Assembly: GCF_001625195.1 (NCBI RefSeq)
Contig: NC_054389.1
Coordinates: 7,002,520-7,066,519, forward strand
Direction of reading: 5' to 3'
Source of the DNA: Drechmeria coniospora
Taxonomy: Eukaryota > Ascomycota > Sordariomycetes > Hypocreales > Ophiocordycipitaceae
Length of the DNA stretch: 64,000 bases
In this document: positions 55,955 to 64,000 of the stretch, piece after piece
How positions within the stretch are numbered: position 1 is the first letter of the stretch
Layout: every line of letters begins with the position of its first letter
Made by a program: the position numbers and the translations under genes
Notes under the pieces: generated by a model
What the model was told of the DNA's origin: nothing
Databases searched by the model: none
What the model saw: only the letters and a program-made list of their open reading frames with translations

Positions 55955-58458
55955 TTACGGCGACGGCAAGTCCGCCAGCGCTCGCTCGTTGGTCTGCTCG
56001 ACGGCCCTCATAAAGGTCGGGTACGGCGTCAGCGTCCCCAGCGCTCGCCTCATGTGGGCGTTGACAATCTGCATGCCGTAGACGTAGCTCGCGTTGACCC
56101 AACCGAAGCTGTCGCATGTCAGCGTCGGCCACCCCCCCAGGAAGGCGTGGAGAAAAGGCAGAGGAAGGGAGGGCGAAGGAAGGAAAGGAAGGGAAAGAAA
56201 GGAAAAGGAAAGGAAGCGAATGCAAAGAAAACAAAAAGGCAAGAGCAACAAGAGAACGGGGGAGCAGAGAAAGGCAAAAACTCACCCCTCCTTGGCGACG
56301 CCCTGAAAGTCGAGACCCTGGTTCCCGTACTCGGCATCTACCCGGTGAGGATCCACGGGCCGCGTCACGTCGTACTTTTCCACCACGACGCCGTTAAAGT
56401 CGACAAAGGCCTTGGTGATCATGAAGAGCCACTTGTAGGCGAGCCGCTCGGCCTCGTCGGTGAAGCCGTAGCGCAGCAGGCCGGTCCAGGCAAGCATCTG
56501 CTGCGGCGCCCAGCCGTAGGGAAAGTCCCACTGCCGGTTGGGCCGCTCGAGCCCGACCTCGCCCCGCGACCTTTCCGTGCCGGACAGCAGGCCCCCAAAG
56601 GCCTCGAACCTGGGCAGCCCCTTCTTGACCATGTCGGCGGCCTGCTTGGGCGAGGCGACGCCGGCCCACATGGCCCAGAAGGTGGTGGCGCTCTCGTACG
56701 AGCACCGCTTCCGGTCGGCCATGTTGTAGTCGAAGAACATGCCCTCGTCGTCGTCCCACATGAGCCTGTCCATGGTGAGCTTGCGCCGCTTCGCCCTCCG
56801 ATCCCAGGCGGCCGAGGAGAGGGCCTCGCCGGGCTCGTAGGGCGTGCCGGCGCAGAACTCGGCGGGGACGACGAGCTTGTCGTGGAAGACGGCGCGGATG
56901 GTGCGGGCAATGTCCGTCTCGTACTTGTAGAGCAGCGAGTTGAGGTCGACGGTGGCGAGGTGGGCGCAGACGCCCTCGAAGCGGTAGGTCGTGTCGTGGC
57001 CGGACTCGCGGACGGCGCGGTCGTGCATGAAGTAGTCGTCGAGGGCCGGCTCGTCGATCTCGCGGGCGTTGTAGGCGCGCACAAAGTCGTCAAACGTCAT
57101 GCCGTGCTTGCGGACGTAGGGGTCGAGCACGTGGACGAAGTGGCCGGCCTCGGTCTCGGGAGGCACGCCCAGGCCCTCGGGGCAGTAGCGGGACAGGCCC
57201 GTGGCGGGGTCGAGGCGGACCTTGCCGGTCCAGACGCTGTGGTACTCCTTGATGGCGGCGAGGATGGAGCGGCGCAGGAACTCGTCGGCGTCGTCCTCGT
57301 GCCGGATCTTGTCGTAGACGCGGAGGGCCATGTCGGTGAGGAAGGGCGGCTGCGAGCGGCCGAGGTAGTAGGACCGCGTGGCGTTGAGGATCTTGCCGTA
57401 GTGCTCGATGCAGAAGCAAAAGTTGACCACCATGGACTTGGCGAGGTCGACGCGGTCGTGGACGAGCAGGCCGAGCGACTCCATGTAGCTGTCCCAGCCG
57501 TAGAGCTCGTTGAAGCGGCCGCCGGGGACGACAAAGGGCAGGCCGCGGAGCGTCGTCTCGCCGTCGGCGTCGACCTCCTTCTCGACGGCGACGGCGAGGA
57601 GGCCCGGCTTGTCGTTCATGTCGCGGATCTTCTCGGCCGTGATGTCCTCGGGCAGCAGGCGGACGTCGAGGCGAATCTCGGGCCGGTCGGCCGCCACCTT
57701 TTTGTAGTACTCGTACTGCTCGGGCGCGCCGACGGGCACGTAGATGCGCGGCCGGGGGTCGTCGGTCCAGTCCTTGGGGTCCCTCGCGGCGATCTCGATG
57801 GTCGAGGCGTCGATGCGCCTCGTCAGGCCGTCCCAGAAGTGGTCGCGGATGAGACGCGACAGGCGGCTCACAGGGTTCTCGTTGAGGCGGCCCTCGTCGA
57901 GGATGATCTGCTTGCGGCCGTACTCCTTGGCCAGGGTGAGCTCCTGCAGCAGGTTGGAGAGCATGTAGGTGCCGCGGACGTCGAAGCGGTTGTGGCCGGC
58001 CGAGGCGGCGGTGCGCAGGGAGAGGACCTTGGGTCCGTTGTCCTCGATGGTGATTTGCATGTTGCCGTCGGTGTCCTCCTGGTCCTGGAGGCTCTGGAGG
58101 GTCGCGTCGACGTCGATGAGGAAACGGCGGCCGTCGGAGGTGCCCTTTTCGTCTGCAGCTGTCTCGTCAGCGGGACGTCGACGTCGGCTCGGGGGCGGCA
58201 CCTGCCGTGGCTGCCGCGGCGATGAGGCTCCGGGAGCCCGTCTCGCTCGAGCGGCAGGAGATGGGTGTTCTGCGACGTCGTCAGCGGCCGTGACGGCGGC
58301 GGGCCGGACGGCGGAGGCTCGCTCACCTGCGACAAGGTTCGGCTCCGGGCGCCCGAGCTGGTCGCGTGTCGCTCGTCCGAGGAGTAGTACGTCTTGGCAT
58401 CGTCGTATATGCCCAGGTCGTCGGAGCGGCGCTCGAGGCGGTGGGCGGTGGGCGCCAT
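55955..58458 (-). CDS. nth1: Neutral trehalase, with a one-base frame break
   Basis: Three exons on the minus strand, 58458-58327, 58269-56286 and 56108-55955, about 756 aa if one base is restored. The enzyme hydrolyses cytosolic trehalose and in yeast is activated by PKA and calcium. The N-terminus has [14 protein letters not shown] and a PKA-type site HRRGSHG (Ser64). A calcium-binding-like loop is [16 protein letters not shown]. Trehalase signature 1 is [14 protein letters not shown] and signature 2 is [11 protein letters not shown]. Residues up to [14 protein letters not shown] are in one frame, but [14 protein letters not shown] onward are in the next. The break falls at the GGG at 58143-58145, where a fourth G would restore continuity. 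Intron 1 (57 nt) is a stop-free multiple of three. Intron 2 is 177 nt and purine-rich. Confidence 0.93.
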
Positions 58459-58486
58459 GCTCGTAGGGACGGCGAGGCGGCGAGGG

Positions 58487-58545
58487 AGAGGCGGCGACGG
58501 AGAGGCGGCGACGGAGAGGCGGCGACGGAGAGGCGGCGACGGAGA
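58487..58545. repeat. 14-bp tandem repeat (GAGGCGGCGACGGA)
   Basis: Four to five copies starting about 30 bp upstream of the nth1 ATG. Confidence 0.92.
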
Positions 58546-58850
58546 GAGGCTCCAAGAATGACGGCAGACGGCCAGGCGGCGACGGAGAGAGGCTCCAAGA
58601 ACGACGGCAGACGGAGAGAGGCTCCAAGAATGACGGCAGACGAAGAGAGGCTCCAAGAACTGAGAGGCTCCAAGAACGACGGCGGACGGAGAGAGGCTCC
58701 AAGAATGACGGCAGATGGAGAGAGGCTCCAAGAATGACGGCAGACGGAGAGAGGCTCCAAGAACTGAGAGGCTCCAAGAACGACGGCAGACGGAGAGAGG
58801 CTCCAAGAACGACGGCGACGGAGAGAGGAAGAACGACGGCAGACGGCTCC
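58546..58850. repeat. 27-bp minisatellite upstream of nth1
   Basis: About ten copies of a unit built from GAGAGGCTCCAAGAACGACG plus GCAGACG. Shortened copies have the ACTGAGAGGCTCC form. Units of 27 and related lengths keep a minus-strand frame open, giving a false N-terminal extension of repeated Leu-Glu-Pro-Leu-Ser and Trp-Ser-Leu-Ser. Confidence 0.93.
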
Positions 58851-59159
58851 AAGGTTGCCAGCTACTCGGACGCAAACTCGGGTGCGCTCGTCTTATCGGT
58901 GTCGAGGGAACCAATCCGTGACAGGGGTGCCCTCCAAGGCATAAAAGTCTGTGGCTCCTTTGTCGGGGCGGCGGGTATCGACCGTACGGTGGACCAGCCG
59001 CGTCGGGCTGCCGAGGGGAGAGGGAAGCAGACTCTTGGTATCGTCAGCGGCCAGAGTGCTTGCGAGAGGACGAAGACGGCGATGGACCGGCCATGGAGAG
59101 AAAGAAAAAAGACTGCTCGTTGGCTCGAAAGGCAAGCGACAGCTGGCAGAGTGACGATG

Positions 59160-60310
59160 CACTCGTTAATACCGTACGTGGTGGTTGTTGCATGCACGTG
59201 TACAGTGATATGGAGTACACGGTGATACAAGCATTGACCTGTCCGGACGACCAGCAGCAAGTACTTTCATGTACACTTGCTGCACGGGCGGTACAGAATC
59301 TTCAACTGCCGCCAAGATACCTACAGGGGCCCCTCCTACCCCGTAACCCCACCAGCGCGTGGGGTGGCGCCCTCGCCGACCCTAATTTTCACCGTTTCAG
59401 GACGACGCAGTCGCCGAGCAGCAGGGTTCATTCCAGCACGGCGTAAGCCGCTGACATGTCAAGTACAAGCACTCATGTACAAGTAGGTACCGCACCTGTA
59501 CCATGATCCCCTATGTACATAAGTAAGTACTGTACGGGGCAAGTACAGTAGCGATTCGTGGTACAATGGTAGATGCTAGTACTTGGAGTAAATACAACGT
59601 ACAGTACGGAGCACAGTATTACTATGTAAGTAGGCCCTTTCTGCCACCTCCAACATCCGACACTTTGTCGTTGCGCCACTCGTACGGAGTAAAGTGATGT
59701 ACTTTCAGTACTCCGTTGGTATTGGTACGGAGTACGGAGTACTTAAAGTACAGTACTTGTGTGTTCCGGACCCAGCCCAAGCATGTAAGTAAGAAAGTAC
59801 TGTAATATACTTACCACACACACACCTCGATGTAATACATGAAATACAGTACATGTAACTGCGCATGTACTTTAGGTTCTAGTAAGTACGGAGCTCTTTG
59901 GTTGAGCATACTGTGTTCCGTACATGTACATGTACTTGTACAGTATAGTGTGCTGTACAGTACAAGTACTTACATGTACGTTATAAGTAGCAATCAATTT
60001 ACCAGTGATAGATATTACGGAGTACCTGCCAAAGTGTCTTTCATATAGTTAATGCAAATACAGTATATTTACGGAGTAGCTCCATACTGACCGTGTAAGT
60101 ACACAATGTAGTTGCAAGTACGGAGTACTCCGTAAATACTTATCGTACTTACTTACTAGTGCAAGTATGTGCAGTACTGTAGTTGCAGGTAGTTATGATA
60201 GGTGTAAGCGTACTTGAATGTATGGAGTACTTACTTGTACCGACATGTACTTAATTTCTCTTCAATAGTACCGTACAAGTGCTCCTTACTTGTACTGTAC
60301 TTACGTTGTC
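59160..60310. repeat. Long GTAC-rich block
   Basis: Over 1 kb dominated by GTACTTAC, ACATGTACATGTACTTGTAC, TACGGAGTACGGAGTAC and AGTACTCCGTAA words. Locally AT-rich, with no coding signal. Confidence 0.75.
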
Positions 60311-60555
60311 GTTTGAACTGGTTGCCCCGCGCATTGGTTCCGCTCGCCTGGCCCCTGGTTGGTTCCTGACCTCGCAGCCGGGAACGGAAAATTCAAAACG
60401 GGGTCCTCGTTTATCGTGACCTTATCTTATCACACTTATCATGGCAAAAAGTTAGCGACAATCAATTCATCCACCATCCATCATGTACGAATGAACGAAC
60501 CGTCACCACGCTCGATCCACGGCCGCAAAACGTCGCCTTGCACATCGTCGCCATC

Positions 60556-63500
60556 ATGGAATCGAGCTTGAAGCGTCGGAAAATCGAGCATCCAGGCTCC
60601 GGCTTGCGACATGATGGTCTGATCGACTTTTCCTCTCGAACCTCTCTTCAGGTGTCGACGAGTAGCAACTTCATCCTCCAGACAGACGAACTCTTGAAAT
60701 CGGTCAGACTGGACGTTAACAAGACGCTCGAGCATTGCAATGGCCATATTTATCGTGTTAAAGAAATCATAGACTCGATTGAGCCCCACGAGGGCCTTCC
60801 GGTGAGTTGCTCGCCCAAACGGTTCCCAGCTATTTCAGCATTGCAGCAGGTACTGACGGGTCATACTTTCAAGATTTCCAAAGCTACGTCCATGTTGGAG
60901 AAAAAGCACCAAGTTTTCGTCCCCTACCCAGATCCGAGGCCATCGAGCGATGCGCCGTACAAAGTGGCCTACTCCAAACCGTCACAGATCAATGTCGTAG
61001 GCAGCTACGTCTCCAAGACCATGGTCAAGACCCAGCCGTCGCTGGCTGTCGATATGGTCGTCCAAATGCCCAGGTCCTTGTTCCAAGACAAGGACTTTAT
61101 GGACATGCGCTACTACTACCGACGCGCCTACTACATTGCTTACATCGCCGCCAGCCTGCGCAAAGAGGGCATGGCAGAATCGATGGACCTCACCTTTGAA
61201 TGTCTGAACGAGAATCCCCTCCTACCTCTGGTCGTTCTACGGCCAAAGCAGGCGGTGGACAGTGCAAAAGAAAATGGTGCTGAGCCCGATGCAAAGTCGA
61301 ACAAGAAGAGCCGCAAGAAGGCGACATATAGCATCCGAATCATCCCGTGCGCCCCTGACCGTCTTTTCCCTTGGGCCAAACTGGCACCCGTTTCGAAATG
61401 CAACCGAGCTGGGGAGGGTGACGAGAGCACGGCCAAGTCGATGGCGACACCCTTTTACAACTCGACCCTAAATGCCGAAGGAACCTTTATTCAATATTTG
61501 CGCCTTCTCACCAATGCGGCAAACGAATGTCCCGCCTTTGCCGATGCCTGCATTTTGGGCAGAATATGGCTGCAGCAGCGCGGCTTCGGAGGCAACATTT
61601 CCCAAGGTGGCTTCGGGCATTTTGAATGGGCCGCCATCGTCGCCCTCCTATTGCAGATGGGAGGGCGTAAGGGTCAGGCCGCCCTCTCGACTTCACTCAG
61701 CAGTGTTGAGCTTTTTAAAGCCGTCGTCCAGTTTATCTCCACTACCGACTTCAACGAGAAGCCGTTTGCCTTTGGCAAGTCCGAAACGGATTCCAAAGCG
61801 ATCCGAGAAGGAGGTCCCGTGTTGTTCGACCCCGTCAGAGAGCTGAATATTGCATACAAAATGACGCCCTCGTCGGCAAGCTTGCTGCGGTTGTATGCCA
61901 AGTCGACGGTCGAACTGCTCGCCGACGACGCAGTCGACAAGTTTGACCCTACCTTCATCGTCAAATCGGACCTGACTTTCCACGTCTTCGACGCCGTAAT
62001 GGAGATTGACAGTGTCGATGTTGCAACCAAATTCTCCAAGCTTGCCGATCGGAGCAGTCCCGCCTGGAAGTTCGGTCTGGAGGTCCACCGTGTTCTCAAG
62101 CGCGCCTACGGTCGCCGTTCTCACCTCGTTCATCTCCGTCTACCCCCTCGAACCTCGTGGCCGCTCCATCGTGGCGCTCCAGAGGAGAGCACAAAGGTCA
62201 CCGTCGGCGTCGTGTTCGAGCCTGCCCAGATGGATCGTCGGATGGAGTACGGCCCTCCGGCTGAGGAGGCCAAGGAAGCCGCATCCTTTCGTCACTTTTG
62301 GGGCGAAAAGGCCGAACTGCGCCGTTTCAAAGATGGGAGCATTCTCGAGTGCGTCGAGTGGGCTGCCAACCTGCCCTCCCAAATCTGCGAAGAAATTGCC
62401 CGGTACGCGCTGAAACGTCATCTCAACATCATCAAGGAGGAGCTGCTCCCATCCGGTCCCGGTTTCTCCTCCGTCCTCGGGCTTTCCTCCCTCGACAAAG
62501 AAGCATTTGATGCCGCCCGACAGTCGTTTTCCACTCTCGAGCGTGATGTTCGCAGCCTCGAGGAATTACCGCTGCAAATTCGCCAGCTGTCTGCCGTTTC
62601 ACCACTCCTTCGTTATTCCTCCGTCAAAACGCCCGCCATCGGCTTTCAGAAAGGTTACGTGACGCCGGTCGACGTCAACCTCTACTTTGAGGCGTCCAAC
62701 AGGTGGCCCGAGAACCTGACGGCCATTCAAGAGACCAAGGTGGAACTCCTCCTTGACATAGACCGACGTCTGACAGCGGCACATGAGAATCTGGTGACAT
62801 ATCTAGGCCGCGAGAATAGGACTGTCGGCATCGAGAATTTGGCATACCTTGACATCGTTTACGAAAACGGAGTCGCCTTTCGACTTCGGATACACTGCGA
62901 CCTAGAGGAGACTCTGCTCGAACGTCAAGCCGAGAACAAGGAGTTGGAGTACCACATCCGCAACGAGGCTACCGAAACCTTGGCCAACCTTCGGTGGGCA
63001 TACGTTACGCTTCCTCTCCACACCCAGACGATGGCCACATTCTGCACCAGACTGCAGCCGCTGTCCCAGTCGATCAGGCTAGTCAAGCATTGGTTTGACA
63101 GCCACAAGCTCAGCGGCCACTTCGGCGAAGAGCTCATCGAACTTTTCGTTCTACATGTCTTCCTCCAGCCATACCCATGGAGACTCCCGTCGTCGCCCAC
63201 CGTTGGCTTCTTGCGGACGCTGTTGTTCTTGTCCAGATGGGATTGGCGTGATGAGCCCTTGGTGGTCGATTCAGCCGAAACGCTGACAAAGGAGGATCGA
63301 TCCTCGATCAAGCGGGAACTCGACTTGTGGAGGAAGCGCGATCCCCTCATGCACAGCTCCACCGTCATCTTCGCCGCCACCTCCCACGACCGGTCAGGCC
63401 AGGCTTACAGCCGCAATGGCCCCTCCAAACTTGTGGCCTCCCGAATGACCTGTCTTGCAAAGGCGGCCTGCAAGCTTGTCGGCGAGGAAGCCTTCCGCAT

Positions 63501-63957
63501 GGACCCATCTGCCGTCTTCCAGGCCTCCTTGCAAGATTACGATTTCCTCATCCACATCTCCTCCAAGTCGGTAAAAAGTGTGATTTGCGAAGCGGCCATG
63601 GAGGCCGGCGTCAAGAAACACTCGCAGTTCAAGAATCTCGATGAGCGTACCGGTAAGGCCTCGCTCCCCGCGAGAGCCCATCCAGTCGATGTGTTCGCCA
63701 ACGAGCTTCAGCGTGTGTACGAAGATACGTTGGTGATATTCCGTGGCGGTCCTGAGGACAACGTCATTGCCGCTATCTGGAACCCAAAACTCCAGCCACG
63801 ACATAAATTTAGGGCCGGCCTACCTTTCAACTTCTGCAAGATTGATGATGGCGAGGAGCAGGATGTGGTGGATGTCAATCGTGGCGCCGTGCTGTTGGAA
63901 ATTGCACGCGCCGGTGGTGACATGATCAAATCTATCGACCTTGTTGATGGCGAGTAG
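60556..63957 (+). CDS. utp22: Utp22/Nrap, U3 snoRNP-associated ribosome biogenesis factor
   Basis: Two exons, 60556-60801 and 60874-63957, give 1109 aa. Utp22 (Nrap in animals) is a nucleolar protein of the small-subunit processome and works with Rrp7 and casein kinase 2 in the UTP-C module. The protein has the multi-domain Nrap layout with repeated nucleotidyltransferase-like and PAP/OAS1-like folds. Recognisable segments are INVVGSYVSKTMVKTQPSLA VDM, GRIWLQQRGFGGNISQGGFG, FRHFWGEKAELRRFKDGSIL, and near the C-terminus PHKF-like QPRHKFRAGLPFNFC. The 72-nt intron (GTGAGT donor, CTGAC branch, TTTCAAG acceptor) is a stop-free multiple of three. Removing it gives HEGLP-ISKATSMLEKKHQVF, which fits the family better than reading through. 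The start is MESSLKRRKIE. Confidence 0.93.
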   Translation: MESSLKRRKIEHPGSGLRHDGLIDFSSRTSLQVSTSSNFILQTDELLKSVRLDVNKTLEHCNGHIYRVKEIIDSIEPHEGLPVSCSPKRFPAISALQQVLTGHTFKISKATSMLEKKHQVFVPYPDPRPSSDAPYKVAYSKPSQINVVGSYVSKTMVKTQPSLAVDMVVQMPRSLFQDKDFMDMRYYYRRAYYIAYIAASLRKEGMAESMDLTFECLNENPLLPLVVLRPKQAVDSAKENGAEPDAKSNKKSRKKATYSIRIIPCAPDRLFPWAKLAPVSKCNRAGEGDESTAKSMATPFYNSTLNAEGTFIQYLRLLTNAANECPAFADACILGRIWLQQRGFGGNISQGGFGHFEWAAIVALLLQMGGRKGQAALSTSLSSVELFKAVVQFISTTDFNEKPFAFGKSETDSKAIREGGPVLFDPVRELNIAYKMTPSSASLLRLYAKSTVELLADDAVDKFDPTFIVKSDLTFHVFDAVMEIDSVDVATKFSKLADRSSPAWKFGLEVHRVLKRAYGRRSHLVHLRLPPRTSWPLHRGAPEESTKVTVGVVFEPAQMDRRMEYGPPAEEAKEAASFRHFWGEKAELRRFKDGSILECVEWAANLPSQICEEIARYALKRHLNIIKEELLPSGPGFSSVLGLSSLDKEAFDAARQSFSTLERDVRSLEELPLQIRQLSAVSPLLRYSSVKTPAIGFQKGYVTPVDVNLYFEASNRWPENLTAIQETKVELLLDIDRRLTAAHENLVTYLGRENRTVGIENLAYLDIVYENGVAFRLRIHCDLEETLLERQAENKELEYHIRNEATETLANLRWAYVTLPLHTQTMATFCTRLQPLSQSIRLVKHWFDSHKLSGHFGEELIELFVLHVFLQPYPWRLPSSPTVGFLRTLLFLSRWDWRDEPLVVDSAETLTKEDRSSIKRELDLWRKRDPLMHSSTVIFAATSHDRSGQAYSRNGPSKLVASRMTCLAKAACKLVGEEAFRMDPSAVFQASLQDYDFLIHISSKSVKSVICEAAMEAGVKKHSQFKNLDERTGKASLPARAHPVDVFANELQRVYEDTLVIFRGGPEDNVIAAIWNPKLQPRHKFRAGLPFNFCKIDDGEEQDVVDVNRGAVLLEIARAGGDMIKSIDLVDGE

Positions 63958-64000
63958 GCTTCGGCGGTTGGTTGGTGGCAGGGCACCGGACATTGGAGCA

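Larger units (their letters stand above)
58459..60555. other. 2.1-kb divergent region, nth1/utp22
   Basis: Starts with two tandem arrays next to the nth1 ATG, then ordinary GC-rich DNA to about 59150, then more than 1 kb of GTAC-rich AT sequence to about 60310, and finally a short ordinary promoter stretch before utp22. No gene recognised. Confidence 0.55.

Noticed and set aside
58152..58200. A 49-nt intron removing the nth1 frame break
   Set aside because: GTGCCG...CTGCAG with a CTGAC branch is possible, but it would excise the conserved [10 protein letters not shown] segment. A missing G explains conservation on both sides better. Kept as an alternative to test.
55676..58225. Plus-strand open frame of 849 codons antisense to neutral trehalase
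   Set aside because: Shadow of the trehalase gene on the opposite strand. No motif.
58459..58914. N-terminal extension of neutral trehalase through the 27-bp repeat
   Set aside because: The frame is open only because the repeat lacks stops. The family N-terminus is recognisable from [11 protein letters not shown], and the repeat peptide is low-complexity.

Overview
This window is nuclear DNA from a filamentous ascomycete, most likely a sordariomycete of the Hypocreales type. That rests on short introns (about 50-100 nt) with CTGAC-like branch sites, GC-rich third codon positions, CT-rich 5' regions, and the fungal-type protein families present (Stf2, Bre4-like, STE7-type MAPKK). The placement below class is inferred from remembered protein similarity and was not tested. 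I see no bacterial-style operons, CRISPR, integrase, transposase, rRNA or convincing tRNA.

Layout, left to right: 1-8.4 kb is almost gene-free, with one possible small gene at 1.1-1.4 kb. Then gamma-tubulin complex subunit Spc98/GCP3 (-, 8.5-11.2 kb); SAGA subunit Ada1/Hfi1 (+, 12.2-13.7); a gene-poor stretch; the PKA regulatory subunit (+, 17.8-19.0); the BCAS2/Cwf7 splicing factor (-, 19.6-20.3); an Stf2-like protein (-, 22.8-23.5); a repeat-filled gap; Spt6 (-, 27.7-32.1); a STE7-type MAP kinase kinase (+, 34.2-36.0); a YOR131C-like HAD phosphatase (-, 36.5-37.6); a gap with a possible orphan exon; a Bre4-like membrane protein (+, 40.4-43.6); DNA polymerase epsilon subunit Dpb2 (-, 43.9-46.3); an unnamed, probably mitochondrial protein (+, 46.8-47.7); SNF1 kinase (+, 49.7-52.1); isocitrate lyase (-, 52.6-54.6); neutral trehalase (-, 56.0-58.5); and Utp22 (+, 60.6-64.0).

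Most genes are unrelated housekeeping functions. There is a loose carbon and stress theme: PKA regulatory subunit, SNF1, isocitrate lyase, neutral trehalase (a PKA target in other fungi) and Stf2. SNF1 and isocitrate lyase are direct convergent neighbours. I found no secondary-metabolite cluster and no clear new multi-gene system.

The unusual content lies in gene structure and intergenic DNA. (1) Neutral trehalase needs one extra base in a GGG run to read through. (2) The Stf2-like start codon appears to be split by an intron that carries a 12-bp repeat array. (3) The PKA regulatory gene has a GC-AG intron. (4) Many unrelated minisatellites (9-114 bp units) lie just upstream of genes. (5) AT-richer intergenic blocks are saturated with GTAC-based words, especially GTACTCCGTAC/GTACGGAGTAC.

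Exon boundaries were set by hand from reading-frame continuity, splice signals and remembered family motifs. UTRs are not determined.
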